Positions 39,651 to 49,613 of a stretch of DNA of 64,000 nt are shown here, one piece after another. Source of the stretch: a virus. Position 1 is the first letter of the stretch, and every line of letters starts with the position of its first letter. The notes beneath the pieces were generated by a model. The model was not told the DNA's origin and did no database searches. It saw only the letters and a program-made list of their open reading frames with translations. The position numbers were made by a program, and so were the translations under genes. The stretch spans positions 20,778-84,777 of IMG/VR virus record IMGVR_UViG_3300036806_000149. One strand, written 5' to 3'.

Positions 39651-42600
39651 CTATGTGCTCGGTACTCGCGAAGCAAACGCGATTCGATTGGCTAGATACG
39701 TGTAGTCGGTCTCCGGACCAGACTCATGCACGGTGATGTGGTTGGTGATTCCGCCGGGGCTCTGACCGCGCGCCGGATTGACCACGAACTCGCCTGCCTC
39801 CAGGTTGAAGATCCCGCTCTTGCGCACGAAGCCGCCGGTCTGCATCGAGGGGATCTGGTACTGGGGCAGCAGTCCGCCGGCACCGGTGAACACGGCCATC
39901 CGATACCACTGCCAGGCCGTCGAGGAGAAGCTCTGGGCCTTGCCCAGGTTGCCGTTTAGCTCGTTGATCTGGCTGGTGTTGGACTCGATCGCGTTCTGAG
40001 AATCGATCAGAGCCTGGATGAGCGACTCAAACTGGCCCTTCTGAGCCTGAGTCATCCCAGCTTCGATCCGGTCGAAGTTCAGCCCGGAGACCGTGCGGGC
40101 GAAGCCCAATCCGCTGAGACCCGTCAGGTTGACGCCGTAGCCTCCGAGGAGCTGCTGAGCGAGCCCGGAAGCCTGCTGCTGGAGCGCAGCGGCGTTCTGA
40201 GCCAGGAACTGGAGCTGTTGCTGGGAGGTATCAGTGGTGAGGTTGGTGGCGATCGTCTGGGCGAGCTGGCCGAGCCCGCCGAAGATGCCCGTCTGGAACT
40301 GGGCGCGGCTCTGAATCAGGTCGATCGAGGATTGCCGGATGGCCACGATCTGATCGGAGATCGCCGCCGTGTTCTCGGCGATCTGGACCCCGAGATCGGC
40401 GATTTGATCGTGGAGGGCTTCCATCTGGCCGGTGTTCTTCTGGAGCGTGGCCGTCTGAAGTGCCCGTGCGAGGGCGTCGCGCTGTTGGACGAGACTGGCT
40501 CCGGTACCGCGCAGCACCGCCAGCCGCGTCTGCCCGGCCGCTACCGCGCCGCCCGCTCGCTCCTGAAGGTCAGCGATGCGGTTGAACAGGTCCAGCCCAG
40601 TCTGCCGGCGCTGTGCGCGCTGGTTGATCTGATCGACGGTGTTCTGGAGCTGCTGGGCCTGGGTCTCGACGATCGTGGCGACGGTGTCCTGGAGCTGGGT
40701 GTTGAGGTCATCGACGGTCTGCTGCCAGCGGGGATCGTGCTTGGCCTTGGCCTGGGCCTCCTTGAGCTTTCGCTCGATGACTTTGCGCCGGGCCTTGAGA
40801 TCTTCGAGCTGCCCGGTGGTGGCGGCGTTGATCAAATCGGTGCGCCCCAGCGCCTGTCCGATGCGGCTGACCGTGTCAGGCGACAGCGCCTTGCCGATCA
40901 TGTTCGTCGCCACTTTGCCGAGAACCCCAGCGACCTTGCCCCGAATATTGCTGGGGAACCGCACGTTGATGTCGGCTTGGCGAAGCTGGGCGTTCAGTTG
41001 ATCGGTGAACTTCGTCTGAGTCTTCTCGAAGCGGTCCTGACGGGCGGCGGCGATCTTTGCGTCGGTGTCATCCATGTCTTGCAACAGCTTGTTGCGCGCG
41101 GCCAGCAACCGTTCGTAGATCTTCTTCTCATCCGAGGTGATCCCGCCCTTGCGTAACCCAGCCAGTTGCCGGTTGGTGGCGATCAAGTCGGTGCGCAGAC
41201 GGTTTCGCTCTTTACCCAACTCGTTGATCAGCACGTTGGTGTCTCGGATGTCCTGAGTGATGTCCTGGATCTCGGTGAGCGGCCGGCGTCTCACCAGACG
41301 GGTAGCGTCTCTGGCTCCTCGGGGGCCTCTGCGCTCTCTCAATCCGGTCTGGGCCAACTGCAACCGGGTCTGAAGCTGGGTGGTGCGCTCGTCGATGACC
41401 TGAGCTAGCCGCGCGAAGTAGCCGTCGTCACCGGTCAGCGTCTCGATCCCCTTGGTGAACCGCTCGACCTGAGTGATTGCGTTCTCGGTCTTGGTCGCGT
41501 TGCGATCGAAGCCCTGGCCGATGAATTTGAACGCCGTATTGACGCGACGGATCAGTCTGAGGGTGGCATTGACGCCCCCGGGCACGATCTGACCCACCAG
41601 ATCAACGTTGACACTGAGCATCGCGTCGAGCAGATCCTCATGCTGCTTTTGCAGTTCGTCGTAGCGCTTCTTCTCGTCCTTGGTATCGAGACCAGTTCTG
41701 GCGAGCGCTCGTAGTTGCCGCTCAAGCCCTCTCAGTGCAACAGATACGCGATGAGTGCTGGCAATCGAGATGTTGAAATCGACCGACTTGACGAATCTTT
41801 CTAGAGCGTCATGTAGCTCTTTCTCGCCCTCTTTGACCCCGCCCTTTTCGAGCTTCTTGATCTCGTCTTCGAAAGATTTCTGAATGCCAAACAGAGACAG
41901 GATCGGAATCCGACCGAGTCCCTTTATGTCCGCTTCTACCTCGCGCAGCGAGATCTCGCCCCCGCCAGCGAAGCTCGTCGGCCCGCCGGTGAACCCCAGC
42001 GCGCCCTTCAAGCGATTGCGAGATGTCCCGATCCAGTTGGCAACCTTCTGCTGCTGGGTCTGGTTGAGCACCCACTCACGAGCGTGGGCCAGGATCGGGA
42101 TGGGCTGGCCCGCGCTCCCAGGGATCTCTCCGCCCACGGCGTACTCACCACCGGAAGGTGTCGGAGGCTTATCGCCGACCCAACCGCCCTGAGCGTATCC
42201 GGCCCGGAACGCCGTTGCTGCTCCGCCGCGACGCACGTCCTCGCGCGGGACCCCGGGGCGCTCGAACGTGTTCATGAAGTAGGACGCGGCGTCGCCCGGG
42301 TCCTTCATGGCGTTCATCGTGCCCTTCAGGCTCGGATAGTCCCGAGCCAGAATTGAGACGAGAAATGCGGTCTGTACGCCGGGATCATTCCAAGGTTTTT
42401 TCATTCGGGCAGCGAACGCCCGCACGTCAGACAGCGCCACCGGGTGCGCGGTGAAGCCCCACAGACCGCCGTTATCGGTGCCGGGCTCCATCGCCGATGG
42501 ATTCAGCCCCGATTCGGCGTAAGCGTTGCCGATGATCCCCGCCGCTGCGATCTTGTTGTACCCGGCTCTGGTCAATACCTGGAAGATCTGGTGACCGGTC

Positions 42601-45600
42601 GGCCCGCTTAGATTCCCGATCCCAACCGTTCCATCAGTAGACGTGCCAGCTTTATCCTCACCATATTTGTTGGCAGCTTCGGTGACCTTCTTGATCGCTG
42701 CCTCAGCCAGATCCTTGAGTGCGCCAGTGCCATGGACCACGAGATCCTTGATCTTGTCCCAGGTGGCGACGCTAATGGCACCACCGAATTGTCCTCCACC
42801 AGTTAGCTTTCCGTGCGCAAGACCGAAGATGAAGTTGGTGAAATCCTTTCCGGCTGCCGTCTGCTCCCCCTCGGTGTATCCAGTCGTTGCCGAGGCGAGT
42901 GTCGTACCGCGAGCGTCCGCTGCCCATCCCATTTCGAGAAATGCGAACTGGTTATGACCTTGAGCAAATACCTCGCCAGCCTTGAGCTTTGCACCAGCGC
43001 TCAAACCTGTCTTCGGCGTAACGTTCTCGGCGAGATAGATATATTTGCCTTTGAACGGTCCGCTTTCTAGCCGATAGACGATCATCGCACCCACTCCGTC
43101 ACCAGCGGAGTGAAGAGGCCAACCAGTATGGCTACCCGGTGGATCGACACGAGTGAAGGTTGCATCGCCGACGACTGCAATCGGACCCTGACCAGTCATG
43201 TCGAGACCCATATCCGTACGGCCTCTGCCGAATCCCGATCCGAATGGGTAGACATAGCCACCGGCTGCATAACGAGGGCGATAACCACCCTCTACATGCG
43301 TCGGTTGACCATTCCTGCCATGTTCGCCTCGGACTCGGTGAAACATTTCATCGAGACCAAACCCATAAACCTCGCGAAGCGCGGGATCGACGTATCGTTG
43401 ATGTGCCCAATTCAGAACCGCTTCACCGCGACCAACCAGAATGTTGACCGCGTCCCGGCCGCGCTCGCCCGCGCGACCGACAAACCCGCCGCCTGCCTTC
43501 CCTGCGAAGCCTCCCTGAGCCAAACCAGGGGGCTTATCGACACTGATGTCCACTGGCTTAGCGTTGAATGTCTTCAGGCCCTTGTTGGTGGCCTGAGCGA
43601 CATAGTTTATGCCTTTCCACACAGCGTTGTCGAGATTCTGGAAGGAACCCTTGACGCTATTGAACAACTGATTGGCGGCGTTCTTAGCCGCATCGCGTGT
43701 CCAGTACATCTGGAACGAGACATGCTTGGCGAGTTGATCTGTGATCTTGTTCGCCGAGTCGCGCATGTCGTCGAATGAATTGGTGACTGCTTTGGACATT
43801 GCTCGAATGGCCGAGCGAATGCCAGTGGTCATGTCGTGAACCACGTTCTGCACGCGGTGTTGACCGGCGTTGGTTATGTTGCTGATCGCCTGCCACATAT
43901 CACCCCACAAGTTGGTGAAGATCGAGACGAACCGTTTGATCTCCTTGGTGATGGAGCTGAAGTCGATGTTGGACGCGCCGACGACTGACGCCCCCGCCGC
44001 GCCTCCGCCCTGGAACCGCCCGCCGCGAGACTGAGTGCCGCCGCCCAGTGCGCGCCGGAAGGCAAAGATCACGTCGTGCCCGCCGGCCGCTTGGACCTCC
44101 TCCTTGGTGAGCACGTGCTCGCCCTCTTCGAGCAGCGCGGGAATCCGGTCGCCGCCGCCGTAGCCCTTGCCGATCGGGCCACCTTCCTGGATGAGGCTGA
44201 AGATCTTGGTGACGATCCCCGCGCCCGGGATGCTCTTGGCCGCGTCCTTGATCGTGTCCCAGGCCAGCTTGGGCAGCTTCTTGATCCCCTGGACGACCGT
44301 GTTCATGGCCGTATCGAGGAGATCTCCCAGCTTGCCGGGCAGCTTGGTGGTGATCCACTTGAAGATGTCGCCGAAAGCCCCGGTGATCTTGTCGAAGAGC
44401 TTTCCGCCCAGTCCTCCGAGACCGCTCAGCAGCCCACTGATGATGTGCAGACCCCAGGGGATGAAGTGATCGGGTCTGAGGAAGTTTGCGGCGACCGCAA
44501 GCGCGCGCGCAATGACGCCCCCGAATCGATCCGCCAGACCCTTCAGACCGTTCAGCAGTCCACTGATGATGTGCAGTCCCCAAGGAATGAAGTGGACTGG
44601 GTTGAAGAATTTCAGGACTGCGACAATCACATGCGCAATGAGGTTCTCGAAGCGGTTTTGCAGGTTTGCCAAGCCTCTGAAGAAACCATTGATGATGTGT
44701 AGCCCCCAAGGTATGAAGTGCAGGGGGTTCATGAACTTCGCGATAGCAGTTACGACACTCACGAAGATATGGAGTGCTTTGCCCGGAAGGTCACCAAGGA
44801 TGGCCAGGAAACCCTTGATGCCAGCGGTTGCTATCTGTGCCAGTCCACCAAAAACTTTCTTGACACCGTTCCAGATCTTGCCGAAGTTCAGGGTCAGTAT
44901 CCCGGTGAGGATCTCAACGATTCCGCCGAGGACCTTGAACGCCCCGCCGAGAACGTTGCCGATGTATGTCGCAGCACCCTTGATCGCCCTGATGAAGATG
45001 CCGGTGAAGAACGTCACGATCGGCCGTACGATGACCATGACGCCTTTTCCCTTCTCGAAGGCGCTGAACAGATCTTTGACCTGATTGATCAGGTTTCGGA
45101 ACGGCGGACCTGCGACCTTGATGATGTCGTGGAAGCCGTCACTCAGCGCCTTGAGCACCGGCTTTAGGTTCCCCGTCACCGCGAGCAAGCCGACGATTGC
45201 GCCCGTCGCTGCTAGCACTGCTGCCACCGGAATCGCCGCTGCTGCCAACCCCGCTGCCCCCGCGCCCTCAGCTCCGACAGCCGCCGCGCCCTCAGCTCCA
45301 GCGGCGGCTGCGCCCTCAGCTCCAGCGGCGGCTCCACCTGCCGCCTTGGCTGCCTGGGCCGTCTCGGCCGCATCCTTGGCCTTCTTCATCTCACGGTACT
45401 TGCCAATAATTTTGTCCAAGCCGGTGGCGAGAGGTGACAACGGAGCCACCAACAGTCCTGCTGCCTTGCTGGCAATCCCTATTGCTAGCGAGATACCTAT
45501 GAAATCTTTGGCGAGTCCGGCAAGTTGCGGATGTTTGTCAATGAACTTTCCGATTTGGGTAACCATTCCGCCGACTTGCCGAATGAATTGCCCTATTGCC

Positions 45601-48494
45601 GGGATAACGATCGTGGCCAGGATCGAGGCGAAAGCTTTTACAGAGTCAACGCCTTTCTCCGAGAATGTCTTACCCAACTCGGTGCCGATCGCGACTATCA
45701 CTGGCTTGAGCGCACTCAGCACCTCGCCGGTGATTCGGAAGAGCTGATGGAAGAACTGAGCCGCCTTGCCGCCTCGGTTGATCGAGTCGGCGAGCTTGTT
45801 GATCGGCTCAGTGGCCCCCTTGATGAGGTCGATCCCGGTCCGGGCTCCGCCACCCGGTCCGGCGATGGCCAGGAACAGCTTGGCGATCGCGCCACCCAAA
45901 CGCAGGAATGCCAGCAGCGCGTCGGTACCCTCATGGAAGAACTGCCTGAGCGGATTCTTGTCGCCCTTCTGCTTGTTGGCGTCACCAGTGAATTTCAACC
46001 AGCTCGTCGTGACCTGATCGAAAAATTTCAGGAGACGACTGAGCGAGGGAGCCGCCGCCCGCCCGATGTCCAGAAAGATCTTGCCCAGGTTGATGAGGAT
46101 GTCGGTCAGTGGCCGCAGGTTCTTCTGAGCCTCACGAATGAACTCAAAGAAGATGTTGATCGACTTCTTGTCAGTGAAGGCATTGAAAAAGCGCAGCCCC
46201 TGCTTGGCCATCTCTCCGGCCAGATCCTGCATCGCCTTTTTGACGTCGGGTCGTTGCAAGATCTGAATGACCTGGTTCATCGCCGTGCCGAAGGCGTTGA
46301 TCAGTGGCTCAGTAATCGTCTGTGAGGCAACCCGGAAGACGTCCTGGAAGCGCTTGACGATGTCCAGCAGCCTCCGCTCAGCGCCCGAGAGCCGGCCGGT
46401 CAGGAAGTCGAGTTTGCCGCCGGCAGCGGTGATCTTGCTGCCCGCCAGATCGGCTTGCTGAGCGGCCTGGTTAGCCGCAATCCCCGCTTGGGTGATCCCG
46501 CGACGCGCTTGCTCAGCCGCGCGCTGGGCTCGGGTCACGGCTCGTTCGGCGTCGCCCACTCCGCGCTTGGCCTGATCGAGCTGCTGCTGGGCCGAGACGA
46601 CGCCGGGGGCACCCGCGATACCTTGACGCTGAGACGCCGCCAGATCGCTCGACGTGCGTGAGACCTGCTGATGGGCTCGGGCCGCCTGGAGGTTGGACTC
46701 CTGGACCTGAAGCTGAGCGCCGGCGACGTCGCCACCGGTGGAGATCGCGTGGGCCAGCGCGGCTCGCGCATCCTTCTGGGCCAGCGCCGCGCTCTTGGCC
46801 TGTAGCTCGGCCTCCTTCTCGGTCAGGATCATGTCCTGGAGATCGCGCCGGGCCTGCTGGCGAGACTTGGAAAGATTCTGCTCGGCCGTGTTTACGCCCT
46901 GATGGGCCTTGGTCAGATTCTCTTCGGCGGTTCTGACCCCGTCGGTGGCGTTGGACAACGAGTTCTGAGAATTCTTGAGCGTGTTGACCGCTCGCCCGTG
47001 CGCCGTCGTCGCCCCGGCGGCTCTGGTATGAGCCGCTGCCCCCCGATAGCTCGCTTGTTGATCGACTAACTGTGCCTGTTTGGCCGCGCCGAACACGGCG
47101 GTGAGCCGCGACACGAGCATCGCGAACACGCCCAGGACGGGGAGTGCCTGAGCGATTCCGGCGATGAACGTCCCCCCGAGGGCTCCACCGGCATAGAGCG
47201 CCGCCGAGCCCAGCGCCACCAGGGCTCCACCGGCGGCCCCGGCGACCGTGATCAACGGCTGGAGGAAGCCCACGATCGCGAATGTGGCCAGCCCTCGTAG
47301 CACGTTGTCGAACCCGGCGATGTTCTGCTCGGCGTTCTGGAGGCTGCTCGTGATCGTGCTGATACCACTGCTAATCGCCGAGCCCATGCCGCCGCCGCTG
47401 TTGGAGACCGATCGCTCCGCTACCTCCAAAGCTCCCAGACTCGCTATAGCCCTGCCCGTGTCAGCTTCGATGTTGATGTGACGTGTTCTGGTCGCCACAT
47501 CCATAATCCCTCTGAACTCAGCGAGATGTGCTTCAGCCCCCGCAGTGTTGAGGTCGATATCAAACTTCTTGTCACGGAAGCGATTTAGCTCAGCTTCCAG
47601 CACTTTCGCCTGCACAAGCGCATGCTTGAGATCCAGCTCAACACGCATTTTCTCGACGCCACCGAGTTTCTCGTTCTTCAGCTTCTGCTTCATTTCGGTG
47701 ACACGTTGGACGTCGCGCTCGTACTGCCGCAACGCTTGCGCTCCACGTCGGAGATCGTTGATCTCCTGATCTGCACGTCTCGCACTCTGACGAGCCGAAT
47801 CGGATTCAGCCGCTTGTTCGCGTTTGATGTCAGCTAATGTTTCGCGAGCACGCTGGGCATTTCGCTTGGCGAGGTTTTCGCGAATCCGATCGACGGTGCT
47901 GGCGTTCTGTTGCGATCGCTTGGCGGCTCGCTCATCTTCATCCGCCACTTCCTGTATCGATCGCTTGCGCCGCTGGTTGAGTGCAATCGCCTCATTGGCA
48001 TTACGTGTGCTTGCCGCGTGACGAGTAGCCGATGAAATGAGGTACTTCTTCTCTTCATCGTCGAGATCCTTGATGTCTTTGATCTGATCTCTCAACGCCT
48101 TAGACAGACGCTTCTGTGCAGATTCGGCCGCCTTCTCGGCAATCGCCTGTTGGGCCAATGAGTGAGTACGGCGATCCTGCGCATCGACCGCCGTCTTGGT
48201 CGTACGCTCGACATCGCTATAGGCCCGAGCGAGATCCTTGGTGAGCTTGATGTTCTCGGCCAGCTCGGGCCGAGTCTTGGCGAATGATCCGCGCAGATCA
48301 TCGAAGGTGACCTTCTGGCGCTCGACCCCGCTGCCCAAGCTCCGGTAGGACTCTTCGAGATTCTTGTTCTCGCGCTCCAGATCCTTGGCCATCTCCTTCT
48401 GGAGGCCCATCGCGGCCGTCACCGAGGCGAAGGCCGCCGCCGTCTCGTCGCGGGCCTTCAGAATTATTTCAATGACGTTACGTTCATCGGCCAC
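39651..48494 (-). CDS. Tape measure protein with tail lysozyme and M23-like domains
   Basis: 2947 residues, among the largest of its kind. The first 1000 are heptad-rich helix (residues 1-300, 480-760). Hydrophobic segments occur near 390-450 and 1120-1160. A 43-residue repeat with HFIPWGLHIISGL occurs three times (about 1255-1345). An M23-like fold lies near 1750-1870 (TDMGLDMTGQGPIAVVGD, IYLAENVTP, LEMGW) but lacks the usual zinc histidines. A phage lysozyme domain lies near 1965-2100 (AAGIIGNAYAESGLNPSAME). Coiled coils fill the rest. It sets tail length and probably opens the cell wall at entry. Confidence 0.93.
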   Translation of the reverse strand: MADERNVIEIILKARDETAAAFASVTAAMGLQKEMAKDLERENKNLEESYRSLGSGVERQKVTFDDLRGSFAKTRPELAENIKLTKDLARAYSDVERTTKTAVDAQDRRTHSLAQQAIAEKAAESAQKRLSKALRDQIKDIKDLDDEEKKYLISSATRHAASTRNANEAIALNQRRKRSIQEVADEDERAAKRSQQNASTVDRIRENLAKRNAQRARETLADIKREQAAESDSARQSARRADQEINDLRRGAQALRQYERDVQRVTEMKQKLKNEKLGGVEKMRVELDLKHALVQAKVLEAELNRFRDKKFDIDLNTAGAEAHLAEFRGIMDVATRTRHINIEADTGRAIASLGALEVAERSVSNSGGGMGSAISSGISTITSSLQNAEQNIAGFDNVLRGLATFAIVGFLQPLITVAGAAGGALVALGSAALYAGGALGGTFIAGIAQALPVLGVFAMLVSRLTAVFGAAKQAQLVDQQASYRGAAAHTRAAGATTAHGRAVNTLKNSQNSLSNATDGVRTAEENLTKAHQGVNTAEQNLSKSRQQARRDLQDMILTEKEAELQAKSAALAQKDARAALAHAISTGGDVAGAQLQVQESNLQAARAHQQVSRTSSDLAASQRQGIAGAPGVVSAQQQLDQAKRGVGDAERAVTRAQRAAEQARRGITQAGIAANQAAQQADLAGSKITAAGGKLDFLTGRLSGAERRLLDIVKRFQDVFRVASQTITEPLINAFGTAMNQVIQILQRPDVKKAMQDLAGEMAKQGLRFFNAFTDKKSINIFFEFIREAQKNLRPLTDILINLGKIFLDIGRAAAPSLSRLLKFFDQVTTSWLKFTGDANKQKGDKNPLRQFFHEGTDALLAFLRLGGAIAKLFLAIAGPGGGARTGIDLIKGATEPINKLADSINRGGKAAQFFHQLFRITGEVLSALKPVIVAIGTELGKTFSEKGVDSVKAFASILATIVIPAIGQFIRQVGGMVTQIGKFIDKHPQLAGLAKDFIGISLAIGIASKAAGLLVAPLSPLATGLDKIIGKYREMKKAKDAAETAQAAKAAGGAAAGAEGAAAAGAEGAAAVGAEGAGAAGLAAAAIPVAAVLAATGAIVGLLAVTGNLKPVLKALSDGFHDIIKVAGPPFRNLINQVKDLFSAFEKGKGVMVIVRPIVTFFTGIFIRAIKGAATYIGNVLGGAFKVLGGIVEILTGILTLNFGKIWNGVKKVFGGLAQIATAGIKGFLAILGDLPGKALHIFVSVVTAIAKFMNPLHFIPWGLHIINGFFRGLANLQNRFENLIAHVIVAVLKFFNPVHFIPWGLHIISGLLNGLKGLADRFGGVIARALAVAANFLRPDHFIPWGLHIISGLLSGLGGLGGKLFDKITGAFGDIFKWITTKLPGKLGDLLDTAMNTVVQGIKKLPKLAWDTIKDAAKSIPGAGIVTKIFSLIQEGGPIGKGYGGGDRIPALLEEGEHVLTKEEVQAAGGHDVIFAFRRALGGGTQSRGGRFQGGGAAGASVVGASNIDFSSITKEIKRFVSIFTNLWGDMWQAISNITNAGQHRVQNVVHDMTTGIRSAIRAMSKAVTNSFDDMRDSANKITDQLAKHVSFQMYWTRDAAKNAANQLFNSVKGSFQNLDNAVWKGINYVAQATNKGLKTFNAKPVDISVDKPPGLAQGGFAGKAGGGFVGRAGERGRDAVNILVGRGEAVLNWAHQRYVDPALREVYGFGLDEMFHRVRGEHGRNGQPTHVEGGYRPRYAAGGYVYPFGSGFGRGRTDMGLDMTGQGPIAVVGDATFTRVDPPGSHTGWPLHSAGDGVGAMIVYRLESGPFKGKYIYLAENVTPKTGLSAGAKLKAGEVFAQGHNQFAFLEMGWAADARGTTLASATTGYTEGEQTAAGKDFTNFIFGLAHGKLTGGGQFGGAISVATWDKIKDLVVHGTGALKDLAEAAIKKVTEAANKYGEDKAGTSTDGTVGIGNLSGPTGHQIFQVLTRAGYNKIAAAGIIGNAYAESGLNPSAMEPGTDNGGLWGFTAHPVALSDVRAFAARMKKPWNDPGVQTAFLVSILARDYPSLKGTMNAMKDPGDAASYFMNTFERPGVPREDVRRGGAATAFRAGYAQGGWVGDKPPTPSGGEYAVGGEIPGSAGQPIPILAHAREWVLNQTQQQKVANWIGTSRNRLKGALGFTGGPTSFAGGGEISLREVEADIKGLGRIPILSLFGIQKSFEDEIKKLEKGGVKEGEKELHDALERFVKSVDFNISIASTHRVSVALRGLERQLRALARTGLDTKDEKKRYDELQKQHEDLLDAMLSVNVDLVGQIVPGGVNATLRLIRRVNTAFKFIGQGFDRNATKTENAITQVERFTKGIETLTGDDGYFARLAQVIDERTTQLQTRLQLAQTGLRERRGPRGARDATRLVRRRPLTEIQDITQDIRDTNVLINELGKERNRLRTDLIATNRQLAGLRKGGITSDEKKIYERLLAARNKLLQDMDDTDAKIAAARQDRFEKTQTKFTDQLNAQLRQADINVRFPSNIRGKVAGVLGKVATNMIGKALSPDTVSRIGQALGRTDLINAATTGQLEDLKARRKVIERKLKEAQAKAKHDPRWQQTVDDLNTQLQDTVATIVETQAQQLQNTVDQINQRAQRRQTGLDLFNRIADLQERAGGAVAAGQTRLAVLRGTGASLVQQRDALARALQTATLQKNTGQMEALHDQIADLGVQIAENTAAISDQIVAIRQSSIDLIQSRAQFQTGIFGGLGQLAQTIATNLTTDTSQQQLQFLAQNAAALQQQASGLAQQLLGGYGVNLTGLSGLGFARTVSGLNFDRIEAGMTQAQKGQFESLIQALIDSQNAIESNTSQINELNGNLGKAQSFSSTAWQWYRMAVFTGAGGLLPQYQIPSMQTGGFVRKSGIFNLEAGEFVVNPARGQSPGGITNHITVHESGPETDYTYLANRIAFASRVPST

Positions 48495-48504
48495 GCGCGC
48501 TCAC

Positions 48505-49005
48505 CTACTGATCGATCTCCATCTCTGCGTACGGGTCTTCATCTTCATTGACTGCCTCTTCGACAGTGCCTTCGGTTTTAGGAGGTGGCGCGATCTTGGC
48601 CAAACCGCGCTCCGCTGCGGCAAAGAACGGGTTGTCTGTGTCAATGTCCTCTTCGGGCGCTTCCTTGCTGGTAATCGTCACCACTGCATCCTCAAAGTTG
48701 GACTCCAACTCTTCGATCGCGTCTCGGCGAGCATCCGCGCCCTTCTGACCCTCAAACCCCGAGTTAGCCCATAGCGCGGCAATCATCATTTCCTTACGCC
48801 GCTCCAGTGTCTCGATCAGCTTCCGGCGCATGAACGCGGCGTAGAAAGCATCGAATCTTTTCCAGGGCCATTCGAAGATCTCGTCTACGGTTTCGGGATG
48901 ATGAGCGGTGTAGACCTCTAGCGCTTCGATCGGTGAGACGCCGCTTCTTTCGCTGTCTTCTGGCGAGCCTCCACCCGACGACGAAGCTCCACCAGCCGAA
49001 CGCGA
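48505..49005 (-). CDS. Tail assembly chaperone, -1 frameshift extension (T part)
   Basis: This is the downstream half of a G-GT type pair. The frame is open from the TTTTTTT slip site at 49005 to the stop at 48505 and reads SPIEALEVYTAHHPETVDEIFEWPWKRFDAFYAAFMRRKLIETLERR, then an acidic tail. The chaperone fusion would be 195 residues from the first frame plus 166 from this one (361 in all). It recruits tape measure and tail tube subunits. A separate start at ATG 48831 has no evident ribosome site. Motif GAATCTTTTC lies at 48853. Confidence 0.85.
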   Translation of the reverse strand, partial: SRSAGGASSSGGGSPEDSERSGVSPIEALEVYTAHHPETVDEIFEWPWKRFDAFYAAFMRRKLIETLERRKEMMIAALWANSGFEGQKGADARRDAIEELESNFEDAVVTITSKEAPEEDIDTDNPFFAAAERGLAKIAPPPKTEGTVEEAVNEDEDPYAEMEIDQ

Positions 49006-49589
49006 AAAAAATCGTCAAGCGCGTCGTAGTTCTGATCGATGAAGATCTCGACGATCTCGATCCCGTCCCGGTCAGAGAGCCCACCGTCCTCTTCGGGCAG
49101 CGACAGGATCTGCTTGGCCAGCGGGCGCTCGTGATCGGGCACGGTCAACCAGATCACGTAGGAGTCCAGCAGGAAGTCCGGGGCGAAGGAGAGCAGCTTG
49201 CCCAGCGCCTGGATGAAGGTGTCGGCGTCGCGGAAGTCAGACAGCGTGAGCTGCCCGGCCCGGCCGCCACCGGGGGCCATGAACAGGCTGTTCATGCTCA
49301 TCGCGCTCGGCCCCGACAGCGCCTTGTCGAGCACGTCGCCCACCAGTGAGAACCACTGCATCTTGGCGATGAAGCTCAGCGGACGCTGGACATAGGTCCG
49401 CTGGAAATCGCCCTCGCCGATCGTCCACGTCTTGGGATCGGTCTTGGGCTTGAGCGTGTCGAGGATCTCCTGCGCTTCCTCGCGCTTGTCCTCGGTGGTG
49501 GGAGCCTTCTCGGGGGCGACGACTTCGGGCTCCTCTTCGGCCACGGCCTGGTCGAATGCGATCTCCTGCTCTTGAATCTCTGTAGTCAC
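48918..49589 (-). CDS. Tail assembly chaperone (G part)
   Basis: Two hundred and twenty-three residues. An acidic N-terminal region (EQEIAFDQAVAEEEPEVVAPEKAP) precedes a helical domain (RPLSFIAKMQWFSLVGDVLDKALSG...LLSFAPDFLLDSYVIWL) typical of siphoviral tail chaperones. The product keeps the tape measure soluble during tail assembly and is not in the virion. A fraction of ribosomes shift at codon 195 to make the longer fusion. Confidence 0.85.
   Translation of the reverse strand: MTTEIQEQEIAFDQAVAEEEPEVVAPEKAPTTEDKREEAQEILDTLKPKTDPKTWTIGEGDFQRTYVQRPLSFIAKMQWFSLVGDVLDKALSGPSAMSMNSLFMAPGGGRAGQLTLSDFRDADTFIQALGKLLSFAPDFLLDSYVIWLTVPDHERPLAKQILSLPEEDGGLSDRDGIEIVEIFIDQNYDALDDFFRVRLVELRRRVEARQKTAKEAASHRSKR
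49005..49011 (-). promoter_or_regulatory. Programmed -1 ribosomal frameshift site (T TTT TTT)
   Basis: The zero frame reads GAT TTT TTT CGC at codons 193-196 of the first chaperone. The seven-T run is an ideal X-XXY-YYZ slip site. After a -1 shift the frame is open for 166 codons, whereas the zero frame stops 29 codons later. The location near the end of the chaperone gene directly before the tape measure is the conserved position. Confidence 0.88.
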
Positions 49590-49613
49590 TGGTGGCTCCT
49601 TCGTGTCGTGCGG

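Noticed and set aside
48794-49084. Third-frame ORF (96 codons) at the chaperone junction
   Set aside because: It is in the +1 frame, Arg/Ser-rich and without a start signal. The -1 frame explains the chaperone extension.
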